Positions 1-11,456 of a stretch of 64,000 nucleotides of DNA are shown piece by piece. The notes beneath the pieces are model-generated. The model did no database searches, was not told the DNA's origin, and saw only the letters and a program-made list of their open reading frames with translations. Each line of letters opens with the position of its first letter. Positions within the stretch are counted from its first letter, which is position 1. The position numbers were made by a program, and so were the translations under genes. Origin of the DNA: Phocoena phocoena (taxonomy: Eukaryota > Chordata > Mammalia > Artiodactyla > Phocoenidae); assembly GCF_963924675.1 (NCBI RefSeq), contig NC_089238.1:44534879-44598878 (forward strand), written 5' to 3'.

Positions 1-1869
1 ACACATACTCCCAGTGCCTGGACATAGCAGAACTAATTAGAGAGCTAGGATTCTCTGCATCTGAATGTCACTCTTTATATTTGTTGATGCAAGTTAGAAT
101 CCCTCTTCATGTCATATAAGAACAAAAACAGAATAGCCTAGAACACAGTGAATAGTATAGAATACTCAACTTGTCCTTGTGCCTACAACAAAGCAAAAAG
201 GGCTTGAGAGGAATTTTTAACATGTGAAGTGTTTGTGCAGAGACTTAGGACTTCTGTGACTGCGTGTACAGAAGAATTAAACAACAAAAGCACAAATTGA
301 AGAATTTGTGTATTTTGCTGCTGTGACTTCTCCCTGTATCCTCTTCTCTTTTTTTTTTTTAACTTTAGATGTCTCTTTTGATAAAGGAATAAAAATTAAG
401 TCTTTTATAAAGGAAGGTAAAAACATAGTTTTTAATGTAAGCCAGATACTATACATTGCTTTTATTGAATTAGCCAGAGAGTACAGTATTTTGTGTGTGT
501 GTCACAGGCAGCTCTGTGTACCTGTACAGTCATCAGGACTAGAGGGTGCATGGATGTTTTTCTGCATTGCCATCATGTGTCCTAGCACAACCATGTGTGT
601 AAGTTTGTGTGTGTCTAAGTGTGGCCGTGTGCAAAGGAAAGGGACTCCTGCTCCATTATTCCAAGCAATTAAATTCCGACAGCACTAGGATGAACGGGAG
701 GCCCTGATTTTCTTTTCCTCTGCAGTAATTGCCTCAGCAATCATCTTTGATCAGGGAAGAGCAGAGGAGGAGAGACCTGAAAGTTGACATCCCCGGTATA
801 AATATATACATTTACATACACAGGGGCAGCACAGCTCCACAGCTTTTTACTGACGTCTCTGACCTGAAACCATTGTAACTCCATTGACACTTCATTTAAT
901 TGAATCCTTCCCTAGCAGTGCAGAAGCCAGAGGACTTGAAAGGGGGAGGGGAGAGGAAGGATGGGTAATCAAGGCAGACTCTTCTGCTTGAATGTCTAGA
1001 AATGACAGGGAAGTAATTGCTTTTGAAAAGCAAAAAAACCGAAGTAGCACAATTTGTTCTATTTAGCAAGATGATAAAAGGGGATAAAGATATAGGGGTT
1101 TTGCCCCAAACATACCAAAATCCCTATTCCTGAAAATAAAACTGATTTAGATTTCTGTGCAAATAGGAATGAAATGGTGTTTTTAAAAGAAGAAGAAAGA
1201 AAATACAATCCTAAGAAAGAAAAATCCAGAGACTTTCCTCGTTCAAAATGGCCAGAGACAACGGTAAGTTCATTCGGAGCCCAGAGCGACAGCACAGCCC
1301 CTTTTGTCAGCTTCAAATCAGTGAGCTGGAGGGTCAAATCAGTTTAACCTGCCTCCGTGAAACATCTCCCACCCGCCTGACCCCAGAGCGGCCTCATTTT
1401 TATGGATGCAGAAGCTCATGGTGTAATTCATTCCCCTGCACACCCTGCTCGTTCAGTCGTCTGCTTTTACCACAAAGGTACACTGCATATTCTCTGCCGG
1501 CTGAACAGATGAGATATCAGTCTGCTTCCTGCTTAATGCAGGAGTTACCCTGCCTTACAGCTGAAGAGTAATGTCCCTTACCCGGCATCAATCTGGGGAC
1601 CTAGATCAGCCATGCAAATTAGCACATGTCCACAAACTCAGGGTTTTAAAGAAATCAATCTGGATCTGGAGGAATCAGGAAGCAGGTTTAGGAAAAATAA
1701 AACGTGAAGGATATTTAATAACCTTTGCCTCCTTTGTCATCAGCTCTCCATATTTTCTTTTTTGGTTATACGTTAATGAGAACATGAGAGTGTGTGCACA
1801 GCAAGCAGCTGCTTTGCCCTCTGGTTTAGTACAGGGTCTGAAAACCCCAACATAATAACAATATGTTTC
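1..1869. other. Non-coding stretch, no named repeat
   Basis: I see no gene, splice-flanked coding segment or familiar repeat here. The open frames at 308-688 and 1248-1571 have no recognisable domain and a composition like random sequence. The part at about 690-960 is repeat-free and of mixed composition; it could be conserved non-coding DNA, but only alignment would show that. Confidence 0.5.
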
Positions 1870-2015
1870 TAGTATATAGCACCTTTACAAAGCACTCTCA
1901 CGTACATTGTTAAATTTATCTAGACTTTTCAACAACCTTGAGTAGTAGCAATAGCATCAGCTTTATGACCCCTTATACAGTTCAGGAAACCAAGGCCCAC
2001 ATAGTTTAAAACACT
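1870..2015 (-). repeat. MIR SINE relic, antisense
   Basis: The order of words follows the reverse complement of MIR: a segment like CTTTACAAAGCACT, then a loss-of-detail middle, then 'cagttcaggaaaccaaggccca'-type text that corresponds to the MIR 'cagatgaggaaactgaggc' block. It is heavily diverged and the ends are approximate. Confidence 0.5.
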
Positions 2016-2536
2016 CACGCAATTTTTCACTGTTGACAAGGAGGACAGAAGAGATTTCTGAGGTGCAGCAAGAGGAGCCCACTTCTGGACCCCATATTAG
2101 AGGGCTCTGCTCTGGCCCTTCTCTGGCTACATCTCATTCCTTCCCATTGCTTGAGGATGGGATGAAGGGAGGGTACCCACTCCACTTACCAGTCCTCCCC
2201 ACCTCCAGATCACACTCCACTACGCAGGACTCTCGAATTTCAAGTGTGCTTCCAAGACCTGTATGTGACTCTTCCCTAGGGCCTTCCTCTTGGTTTGCAC
2301 CACTAGGCCCAAGGAGTAGCCAAGGGACGACTGTTTGCAGGAGCAGGGAATGAATGTTAGATGTGCAGGGAGAGTGTTCACACACATGTTCATGAAATCA
2401 TTCATAGCAAGGAGCAAAAGCAGGGTAGAAAGAGGAGGGAAATGGGTTGGAGTCTGGGGACTGTGAGCTAATCACAGCTGTGATCTAAAGTCCAAGGATT
2501 CCTAACTAGTACCTGGCCTTCCAGAGTGTTATGAAG

Positions 2537-2544
<8 letters not shown>

Positions 2545-2572
<28 letters not shown>
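2545..2572. repeat. (TG)n microsatellite
   Basis: About 14 uninterrupted TG units follow an ATATAT run and lead into alternating TACATG/TATACATATG text, so the whole 2537-2600 block is simple alternating purine-pyrimidine DNA. The flanks 2016-2536 and 2600-2960 show no gene. Confidence 0.95.
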
Positions 2573-2974
2573 ACATGTATATACATATGTACACAAATAT
2601 ACAAGTAGGAAGATAGAACATATTTTATGCAACCATTTGATATATAACTTTTAAATATTTAGATATATGGTATGTACACCTCCATTTAATCTTTCACCCC
2701 AGATTCTGCAAATGTTAGAGGTAGGCCAGTTGAAGTAGCATTGGTGTATATGGTAGAGATAAATGAAAATTTGGAAGAGATTATGTAATCTAGATCGGCA
2801 TAAATTTCCATTAACTCTCTTTAAATGCTCAAACAATTTATTGGCCTTCATAATTCCAGCAGTTTTTCCAACAATTCATTAAAATCTGAAGTATCAATGT
2901 CTTCAATAATTAAGGGTACTAATGATGGATCTGATGACAAAGTAAACAAGAATTTTGTAGGGTTTTTTGGTGGG

Positions 2975-3159
2975 TTTTTTTTGCGGTACGGGGGCCTCTC
3001 ACTGCTGTGGCCTCTCCCGTTGCGGAGCACAGGCTCAGCAGCCATGGCCCACGGGCCCAGCTGCTCCACGGCATGTGGGATCTTCCCGGACCGGGGCACG
3101 AACGCGTGTCCCCTGCATCGGCAGGCGGACTCTCAACCACTGCGCCACCAGGGAAGCTC
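2975..3159 (-). repeat. CHR-type tRNA-derived SINE, short form, antisense
   Basis: Read on the minus strand it begins with the tRNA-like head (GCTTCCCTGGTGGCGCAGTG) and carries a B-box-like GTTCGTGCCCC (here with one change), the GATCCCACATGCCG block and the GAGAGGCC...GTACCGCA end followed by A-rich tail (T-run at 2975-2982). It lacks 15 bases relative to the other short copies where GGCTC would be repeated, a slippage-type deletion between direct repeats. Confidence 0.93.
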
Positions 3160-3469
3160 AGATTTTATGTCTTATAAGTGTATTAACACAAGCTTTGGGT
3201 TAATTACTTTGCCAAGCTCCTAAATAATACTATATTGCCCTGAAAATGTTAATAATATCTTGGATAAAAGTGAAACATTTCCTCCAGGCAATTACTAATT
3301 CATCAGCGAGAGCAGGATTAAAACTTTGCCCCAGATTCTTGACTAAGTTGATCGGCTAGAGAGCAAGAGAGTCAATTCTGAGAGAAGGAAGGTAGCCCAA
3401 AGCAGATGAGAAAATGTATTCATGTGTCTCCCTTCAGGAGTTCACATTTGGTTTCTATAGAGATCCTCC

Positions 3470-3828
3470 TGCTAACCTAAGGGACAAGCTAAATCTCATC
3501 TCTTCCGTGAAGTTCTCTCTCCTAACACTGAACTTCCGTAACACTTTGTATGGAGATTACATGAGGTCACATGTGTAGGCAGAGTCATGAAGCCTCTAGT
3601 ATGGAATATGGGTTTTCTTCTGGTTGCAGTGATGAGTTCCTGGAGGGTTTTCATCATTGGAAAGATGCTATCCAGTTTACATTTTGTTCATTTCCCCATC
3701 TACCTCTTTATGCCAAACCACGAGACCCTTCAAGGGATAAACTGTCTTACTTACCCTCATATCTTCCAGTGTCTGAGCAAAGGACCTGTTTCTTAGCAGG
3801 CAGTTAATAAAGAGTTATTGAATGAATG
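3470..3828 (+). repeat. L2 LINE 3' end relic
   Basis: The sequence keeps L2 3'-end order: 'ctcttccgtgaagttctctct', a diverged middle, then a 'tctgagcaaaggacctg' portion and an end of 'taataaagagttattgaatgaatgag', which matches the L2 terminal 'caataaatgtttgttgaatgaatga'. The middle is poorly conserved. Confidence 0.6.
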
Positions 3829-3894
3829 AGCCTCTAATGAATGTCTGCACCTAAGCCTAAGCAAACTGCTTCAAAAAGAGACACAAAAAGTTCA

Positions 3895-4812
3895 TCAAAC
3901 AGCTAGATATAGAATTAACTGTATAAGCCAGAAATCCCACTCCTAGGTATATATCCAAAATAATTGAAAAACAGATATTCACACATATATGTGTACACGA
4001 ATGTTCATAGCAGAACTATTCACAAAGCCAAAAGGTGGAGACAACCCAAATGTCTACCAACTGATGAATGGTTAAAGAAAATGTGGTATAGCCATACAAT
4101 GGAATATTATTCAGCCATAAGAAATGAAGCACTGATATATGCTACAACATGGATGAACCTTGAAAAAATTATGCTAAGTAAAAGAAACCGGACATCAAAG
4201 GTTATACAGGTCACATTCCATTCATATGAAATATCCAGAATAGGTAAATCCATACAGACATAAAGATAGAAAATGGTTGCCAGAGGCTGATGAGAGGAGG
4301 GAATGGGGAGTGACTGCTTAATGGGTACAATGTCTGCTTTGAGGGTGATGAAAATATTTTATTTATATGTTTTTAATTTATTTTATTTATTTATTTTTGG
4401 CTGTGTTGGGTCTTCGTTGCTGTGTGTGGGCTTTCTCTGGTTGTGGCGAGCAGGGGCTACTCTTCGTTGTGGTGCGCAGGCTTCTCATTGCGGTGGCTTC
4501 CCTTGTTGTGGAGCACGGGCTCCAGGCATGCGGGCTTCAGTAGTTGTAGAATGCAGGCTCAGTAGTTGTGGCTCATGGGCCCTAGAGCACAGGCTCAGTT
4601 GTGGTGCTTGGGCTTAATTGCTCCACGGCATGTGGGATCTTCCTGGTCCAGGGCTCAAACCCGTGTCCCTTGCATTGGTAGGCGGATTCTTAACCACTGC
4701 ACCTCCAGGGAAGACCTGAAAATATTTTAGAACTAGATAGAGGTGATAGTTGGACAACATTGTGAATGCACTAAATGCCACTAAATTGTACACTTTAAAT
4801 GGTTAATTTAAT
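3895..4812 (+). repeat. L1 LINE 3' end (ORF2 C-terminus and 3'UTR), interrupted by a SINE
   Basis: The left part is the decayed end of L1 ORF2: it reads the familiar end-of-ORF2 words such as TTQMSTN and MVKENVV with stops. It is followed by the 3'UTR text with 'gttgccagaggctg', 'gagtgactgcttaatgggtac' and 'aaattgtacactttaaatgg'. A SINE (4362-4716) splits the UTR. The element is 5' truncated and lacks any intact open frame. A second, separate copy of the same UTR lies at 36555-36845. Confidence 0.85.
4349..4729 (-). repeat. CHR-type SINE, long form, antisense, with target-site duplication
   Basis: The SINE body is 4362-4716: on the minus strand the tRNA-like head sits at the right end (GGTCTTCCCTGGAGGTGCAG) and the A/T-rich tail with AATAAATAAAT at the left. 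Direct repeats TGAAAATATTTTA flank it (4349-4361 and 4717-4729), marking insertion into the L1 3'UTR. It is moderately diverged from the other long copies. Confidence 0.93.
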
Positions 4813-4829
4813 GCAATGTGAATTTCATA

Positions 4830-5585
4830 AGAAACAGACACACAAACAGACTTTAAATCATTTAAGAAATTTGTCAGATAAAGGGAAGAGAGAAATGGGA
4901 GGAAGAGAGAGTTAAATAAATTAGTGGCTCAGAAGGTTTTTGGATAACAGGAAGACTTTTGTGTATTTTAAAGCAAAATGGAAAAGACTGAGAGCACGGT
5001 AACTCTGGGGTCTTCCCAGGTCTGGGAAGCTGGAGACTCAGACATAACGTGACAGTAAAGAGTTTGATCATACACTCTGGTAAAGAGTGTTGCAACTGGG
5101 ATAACTTCAAGGAGAAATGCAACTGGAAGGAGCATTAGAAATGATCTAGTCCACACTCCCTATTTACTAGTTACTCCCATTCAAGTGACTTTACCAAGCC
5201 CACAGCTGTGTAGTGGAAACCAAGTCTCCAGACTTACTGGGTATAACAACTATGTTTATTTTTACTATATTAATAGTTGGGATTATCCACAAAGACCATT
5301 TGCTGTTTAATCTGTTGTTTATCCTTCAGTTTTCATTTATTATTCAACAAGTGTATGTGGTAAAGTGCTAGGAATTCAGGAGGCAGACATGTTTGGCAGA
5401 TGAGTCCCACTTAACCCTAATTATAACATGTGTACCATTAACTCCCAAGGCCCGGTAGCCTAATAATATTGCCAAGAAGCTAGCATGCTGGGGATTTATT
5501 TATCTTTGTAGCTCTGAAGTCTGATAGCAAATGAAGTGTGTTCTGTGTGTGTGTGGTTATGGGTGTGCCTATGTATGAGAGGTAT
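4830..5585. other. Non-coding stretch, no named repeat
   Basis: No gene and no repeat that I can name. Short simple T/TG runs occur near 5540-5560. The small minus-strand open frames here have no recognisable domain. Confidence 0.5.
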
Positions 5586-5589
5586 CTTT

Positions 5590-6820
5590 TATTAATTAAT
5601 TAACTTTTTAAATAGGAAATCATTCTTAGAATGCAAAAAGTACAAAAGGTACACAGTGAAAATTCTCTTTTTCTGTGTCTCCCACCTACCCAATTCCTTT
5701 ACCTAATGGCAATCCATGTTATCCAGTTTTTGTGTGTCCTTCTAGAGTTATTTAATGCATATGACAAACAAATACACGTATGCATATACTCCTCTCCCCA
5801 TTTTTACACAAATAGCATGCTGTATACCCTGGTCTGTACTTTTTTATAACATCATGTTTATAGATATTTATGTTTTTTTCTGGACCGCTCCTGTTATCTA
5901 TTTTATTTTCCTGAAATGGATACAGAGAAGGAATTTCTATGTAGGAGAGTCCTCAGTCATTTCTATAGCTTCATGATACCCTATTGTTAGATAAGCCATT
6001 ATTTTTTTAACTAGTCTCCTACTGAGAGCCATTTAGGTAATTTCTAATCTTTTGCTATTACAAAGCTGCAATACATAGCCTTTTACATGTGCCATCTTAC
6101 ATGTGTGTGCAGGTATATCTGTAGGATAAATTATAGAACTGGACTAGCTAGGTCAAAAGGTATATACATGTAATTTTAACGTATTTTGGAAAATTGCATC
6201 CCATAGAGTTTGGTGCTTGTTTCCACTCCCATTAGCAATATCTGAAAAAATTTGTTTTGTCACATCTTCACCAGTACATTGTGTTGTCAATAATTTTGGA
6301 GTTTTGCCAGTATATTAAGTATAAAATGGTGTCTCAGTGAGGATTTAATTTGCGTTCCTCTTGCTTTGAGTGAGATTGTTTTTAATATGTGTAAAAGTCA
6401 TTTTATTTCTTTTCCTATGAACTGTTTGCTTGTTTTCTATTAGGTTATTGGACTTTTATACATTGATTTATAGCAGGTTTTTGTATACTATAGAAATTAG
6501 CAATTTGTTTATGATATGAATTATAGAAGTTCCCAGTCTATCTCTCTTTTTACTTTGATTATGATGATTTTTGCCATATAAAAATTTGTTTCATTTTTAT
6601 CACAGTAACCTTATGTATCCTTATATTATGACTTATGGGTTTTGTCTCATATTTTGCAAGGACTTCTCTCACTCCAATATTATTCTTTTTAATTCTCTCC
6701 TTATTTTTTCTAGTAATTTTGTGGTTTTATTTGTATGCTTTTAATTTATCTGAAATTTATTTTGATGCATTTGGCACATTGTTGGGTGTTGTCCCAACAC
6801 CATTTTTCCATCACTGAGCA
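5590..6820 (-). repeat. Long antisense L1-like relic
   Basis: The text follows, in antisense, the widespread old mammalian L1/HAL1 3' region: 'ctattacaaagctgcaatacatagcc', 'gcaggtatatctgtaggataaatta', 'actggactagctaggtcaaaaggtat', 'ccactcccattagcaatat', then 'gtgagattgtttttaatatgt' and 'atctgaaatttattttgatgcatttggc' at the right. It runs about 1.2 kb without a nested SINE. The reading frames are fully decayed. Subfamily is not assigned. Confidence 0.75.
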
Positions 6821-7344
6821 TACAGTAAACACAAATGCAATTTGTGTTTATCCCTCCAGTACAACTTGAATCAAAATATGGCTTTGGATTTCCTAATGAA
6901 TCAATATTGATTGAATTCCTATTATGTGCAAGGCATAATTTCAAAATGTTTTCTTTCTAATCTTCCCTTCGAGAAGAAATGTAGACAGGATTTTAAGCCT
7001 TGATATCCAGAAACTTCTCTTAGTAGGTAAAAAAAAAAAAATCTTCAACAACAAAGGGTCTCTTGCTATCAGTAGGAACTAGTTATAACTCTCCAGTGAG
7101 ACGGTGAGCTAGTTCAAGCTGCAAGCAAAGAAAACACAAATGGTTCTTTGTAGGTATGCGTCCTCCTCTGTAACTAGGGCAAGAAAATTAAATAGATGAC
7201 AGGACAGATCTTTAAAACCACAATATCTATGAACATGAGATCCTGCTATGTATATAAAGACAGTGATGATAGACATTATGTAAATATTCACTTGAAATAG
7301 GGCTTGTGGGCTCAAAATGCACCAGTACCAAGAGATTCTAAAAT
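6821..7344. other. Non-coding stretch
   Basis: No gene or clear repeat. An 'attgattgaattcctattatgtgcaaggca' segment near 6905-6940 resembles the start of an antisense MIR or L2 end but is too short to call. Confidence 0.4.
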
Positions 7345-7736
7345 AAGGCATTGTCTTTTTTTTTTTTTTTTAAGTGAATCACGCTGTATGGACACAGCAG
7401 GGGTTTTTTTTTAAGAAAATGTTGGGGGTAGGAGTTTATTAATTTATTTATTTGTATTTGCTGTATTAGGTCTTCATTTCTGTGTGAGGGCTTTCTCTAG
7501 TTGTGGTAAGCGGGGGCCACTCTTCATCGCGGTGCACGGACCTCTCACTATTGCGGCCTCTCTTGTTGCAGAGCATAGGCTCCAGACGCACAGGCTCAGT
7601 AGTTGTGGCTCACGAGCCTAGTTGCTCCACGGCATGTGGGATCCTCCCAGACCAGGGCTCGAACCTATGTCCCCTGCATTAGCAGGCAGACTCTCAACCA
7701 CTGCGCCACCAGGGAAGCCCCAAGGCATTATCTTTT
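7345..7736 (-). repeat. CHR-type SINE with extra 3' segment, flanked by one target-site duplication
   Basis: The SINE body is about 7434-7721 in antisense, with its head at the right (GGGGCTTCCCTGGTGGCGCA) and its AAATAAATAAATTAATAAA tail at the left. The flanking direct repeat is not next to that tail: AAGGCATTGTCTTTT at 7345-7359 pairs with AAGGCATTATCTTTT at 7722-7736 (one mismatch). The 74 bases between the tail and the left repeat contain a T-run, about 32 unique bases, a second T-run and a G-rich piece. On the minus strand this is SINE, then unique sequence, then poly-A, as expected if the RNA read through into its source flank before reverse transcription. Confidence 0.85.
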
Positions 7737-10150
7737 AAGTAAACTTTGCTTTAATATAAGAAAGAATACCATGAAGACTGAAAACCTCAAATCCTGTATT
7801 GAAACAATTCTAGTTATATAAACTATTAATAGGAACTCTATGATTTGTTACAGCTATTGATGAACTGTTCCTCCAGCCTTACTTTACTACAGTCTGTAAT
7901 CACTGGCTATTTACTCTTTGACCTAATAGCCATCATGCGTCTAGCCCAAATCTACTAATTATCTGACATTGGAAACATCATACCCTAGAAAAGATTCTAA
8001 TAAAAACCAAGTTGAACTCTGTATTGCACAGATTCATAATGTGCACATGGGTATGTGTGATTTATCCACATACAATGTTAAAGAAGTATCTGTGGGGAGG
8101 GTGCAGGAATAAGAGCCAGGGCGTATGAGTCACAGGCAGAGGAGAGAGCAAAATGCAAGGAGCAAATACAGGGACACCCACTCTTTTAAAGAACATACAG
8201 AAACAAAGTGTGAACAGGAAGGAGAGGCATTTACAGTTTGATATTGCCCATCTGTATCATAAATAGCCCTGATTGAAAGCAGCTCCAATAATACATCAAA
8301 TTCTTTAAATCATTAATTTTCAAATCTCTCTCTGCCATTGGGGTAAATCTGCATTTGCTACAAGGCGAGAGACAGTTTTATTTTGGCTGCTCAGAGCACA
8401 ACCTTCTCTGAAAGCACGTGAAGAAAGAAATTCCCTATTGGCCCCTGTTCTTAGGGCTATGAATGACTTTGCCTCTATCTAAACCTGCTAAGGAAAGGCT
8501 AAGGGCATTTATCTTATGCTGATTCTAATATAAAATGAGAAATTTTGGATGATTTCATTTTTTTGTATCTGTCATCAGAGAAGTGGGGATGTTAATGCCC
8601 ACCCTACAGAGGTTTTCTTATGGTACATCAAATAACATGTGGTCTAGCAGGTAGCTAAACTTCAGTAAAAGGTAATGATGATAGTGATAATGATCAGTGT
8701 CTCACGAGACAGAGATGAGTGAAAATGACCTGATTCCATCATGCTTGGAATCATCTAGTTCCATCTAAGTCTCTCTACTACCAAAAACCCTTACTGCAGA
8801 TCGAGCCTGGGTCCATCTGGGGATTTGTGAAGCAACATTGGCTCCTCCAGAGCACCAGCTCAGGCTGACCTGGTGACCTCTTGATGTTACCACATTACTT
8901 ATTCCTACTTCTTTTGTAAGGCCTAGGAATAATTTTTGAAACAGTAGAGATAAAAAAAGTTTCTGATGAAATAATGAGCCTTCCTTATTTTGAGCTTTCC
9001 TTTGATGCTTGCGACCTCCCTCCCATTGTGGCTCTTTGTCCACCATTGAAAAGGCCAGTGTCCTCAATTTGTGCCCAGCTGGAAAGAGAACACTGAGCTG
9101 AAGAGTGCAAAGAAGCAAAGAAATCACACTGAGATGATATTTTCCTTTATGAGACATTGCAGCAGTAATAACAGAGAGAATGTCTTATGAGCTGACCATC
9201 AGTTTCAAATACGGAAAATGTTTCCTGGCTTTGGGGCAGTCATTATGCCCTTACATTTTAGATGTCACTAACAAAGCAAGTGAGAGGTTAGTCCTATATA
9301 AATAACATATTTAACATAAAGAGAGAAAAGAAAATGATAAAAAGGACTGCTTCCTAAATCCTGATATGTACCGAGTCCTGCACATTTGGTAAGAGAGTCG
9401 CATTCTTGATCCTGATGCTTTATTCTTATCCCTCTCCAGTTCACTTTCTTTTCTTCATAATGTCTTGCTATTTTTGTATGATTTTGATACCTTCTTTTAT
9501 GTCTTTAATTACTTTCAGTATACTTATTTTGCAGTCCAGATTGTTCTATCACCTGAAGTTCTCAGAGGTCTAAATCTGCTGTTTGCTTTGTCTACTACTC
9601 TCACTCATGGCTTTTAGTTTTGTAACATGTCAGTACATCTTTGGCAGGGCTTTTTCTACAAAAAACCTAGGTGACCTATATGAAGCTGTGGCCCTCCAGA
9701 GTATTTCTGGATTTGCTCCTGCCAAATGCCACAAGAATATTACCAGCTTGAGACCAAGTTTGATTTTCATTCTTCAGCTTACAGGTCACTGAACTTGGTG
9801 GGTAGTAAATATGATAAATTTCCAAACCTGTAAAACGTAGTCACAAACTCTCAGGGGAGACTTTCTGAGAATTTCCCACCCATGCACCAAGAAAAGACAA
9901 GCACCCTGTGATAACAGATAGATTTATTTTCCCTAGGCCATCCTTTTAAGGGTCACAATTTTACATGGGAATTATCCGTTCCAAATTCCTGACTTTCATG
10001 GGCCCTGTCCCCATAGGGGGTTAAAACCTAATCCCTGCAGTCACTGAGACTGGGAAGTGCTCCTCAAGGCAGATACATTTTCCATGGCTTACTCCTCTCA
10101 TTTCAGTTCCCTCTTTGTACCTGAAACTTGGGGGGTTCTGTACTTGCAAT
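7737..10150. other. Non-coding stretch, repeat-poor
   Basis: No gene is supported. The 130-codon minus frame at 8765-9157 has no recognisable domain. A short 'agaagtggggatgttaatgcccaccctacagaggttttc' piece near 8577-8620 may be a MIR core fragment. Sequence at about 8225-8460 is repeat-free and mixed in composition and is a fair candidate for conserved non-coding DNA. Confidence 0.45.
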
Positions 10151-10285
10151 CTTAGCCATTTTTTTTGGCCACGTAACATGGCTTACAGTATCCCAGTTCC
10201 CCGACTAGGGATTGAACCCGGGCCCCGGCAGTAAAAGAGCCAAATCCCAACCACTAGACCATCAGGGAATTCCCCTTAGCCATTT
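10151..10285 (-). repeat. tRNA-derived SINE (BOV-tA/ART2-like head), antisense, with target-site duplication
   Basis: The body at 10162-10274 reads on the minus strand as a tRNA-Glu-like head (GGGGAATTCCCTGATGGTCT), a B-box GGTTCAATCCC, and a short A-rich tail. The direct repeat CTTAGCCATTT flanks it at 10151-10161 and 10275-10285. It lacks the long 'CACAACTACTGAG' body of the CHR long form, so it belongs to a different, shorter SINE group. Confidence 0.88.
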
Positions 10286-10469
10286 ATTTAAAAGACTGTA
10301 TGTTCTATTTTATTCGGAACATCTGAACATTTTTGGTGGAAGCGTTTTTCAGATACCTGTTCCACCATATGGCTGGAAATAGAACTATCAATTCATTCTT
10401 CGTGCTGCAGCCAGAGAGAATATTTCAGCATACAAATTTGATTTTGTTATCAGTCTTACTTAAAAGTGG

Positions 10470-10930
10470 AGTTGCTTCCCAATGATCTTAGGGTGGAAAC
10501 TGAAATTCATAACCTACAAGACCCTAAATGGACATTACCTACTTCCCCATCCTCATGTTGCACCATATCCCTTCTCATTCTCTGTGTTCTACTTACACTA
10601 GGGTTCTTTCCAGTTCTAGAATGTACCTCACGTCTTCTTACCCTAGCAACTTTGCACATTCTGTTCCCCCTTTCTTGAACACCCTCACATTCCTCCAGTT
10701 CACTCACCCTTTAGATCTCAACATAAATGTGTAATTGCTATTGTCTAGGTAAGTTGTCTAGTTGTCCAATATATGTGTATATTGACCCAGGTACCCTCTC
10801 CTTTATTACACCTATCAGAGTTGTGCTTTTTCATTTATTTTTGTAATTATTTATTTAATGTCTTTCTCACCCACTGGACTTCAAGCTCTGTGAAGGCAGG
10901 TGCCATGTCTGTTCTTGTTCACCATTTTTA
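10470..10930 (+). repeat. L2 LINE 3' end
   Basis: The order matches the L2 3' region: 'ccctaaatggacattacctac', 'cttcttaccctagcaactttgcac', 'ttcccc...cttgaacaccctcacattcc', 'tagatctcaacataaatgtg', then 'ccactggacttcaagctctgtgaaggcaggtgccatgtctgtt', which corresponds to the L2 'actgtgagctccttgagggcaggga' block. Confidence 0.75.
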
Positions 10931-11377
10931 TTAGTCAGTAAAAGTAACACTAGCTTCTACCTTCACGCTAACACAAAAAAGTCCTGAAATCTCAATAATT
11001 TCATAACATAAAATTTTATTTCTAATGCCATAGTCAGATGCAGATTAGCCAACTCTTCTCCAGCTGGACCCCAGAGACCCAGATTGTACCACCATCTTCA
11101 GCATGTTGCCATCAAGGTCACAGTGGAAGGAAAAGAGAACACAGGATCTTGTGGGAGATTTTTATGAGCCAGACCAGGCATGCATCACTTCCACCCACAT
11201 TCCATTGGAGGGAACTCAGTCATAAGGCCCTATTACAAAAGAGCTGGGAAATATAGATTACCTATGTATCCAGGAAGAAGAGGAGAAAATGGTTATCAGT
11301 GAGCACTCAAGTCTCTGCCACACCATTGTATTTTCAGCAAAGAGCAGTTCCTGACAATAGGAAATTCTCAATAAACA

Positions 11378-11456
11378 CAGATTGAATGAATCAACAAATG
11401 GATGAATGAATGGATGGAGGATGGATAGGTGATAGAGGGTGGAGGATGGATGGATG
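11378..11456. repeat. GGAT/GAAT-rich simple repeat
   Basis: Imperfect GAAT and GGAT units with GGAGGATGGAT-type variants follow an L2/MIR-like 'caataaacacagattgaatgaat' end. The array is degenerate, about 80 bp long. Confidence 0.8.

Noticed and set aside
308..688. 126-codon plus-strand open frame
   Set aside because: No start context, domain, splice sites or coding-like codon pattern; it is about what chance gives in this AT-rich DNA.
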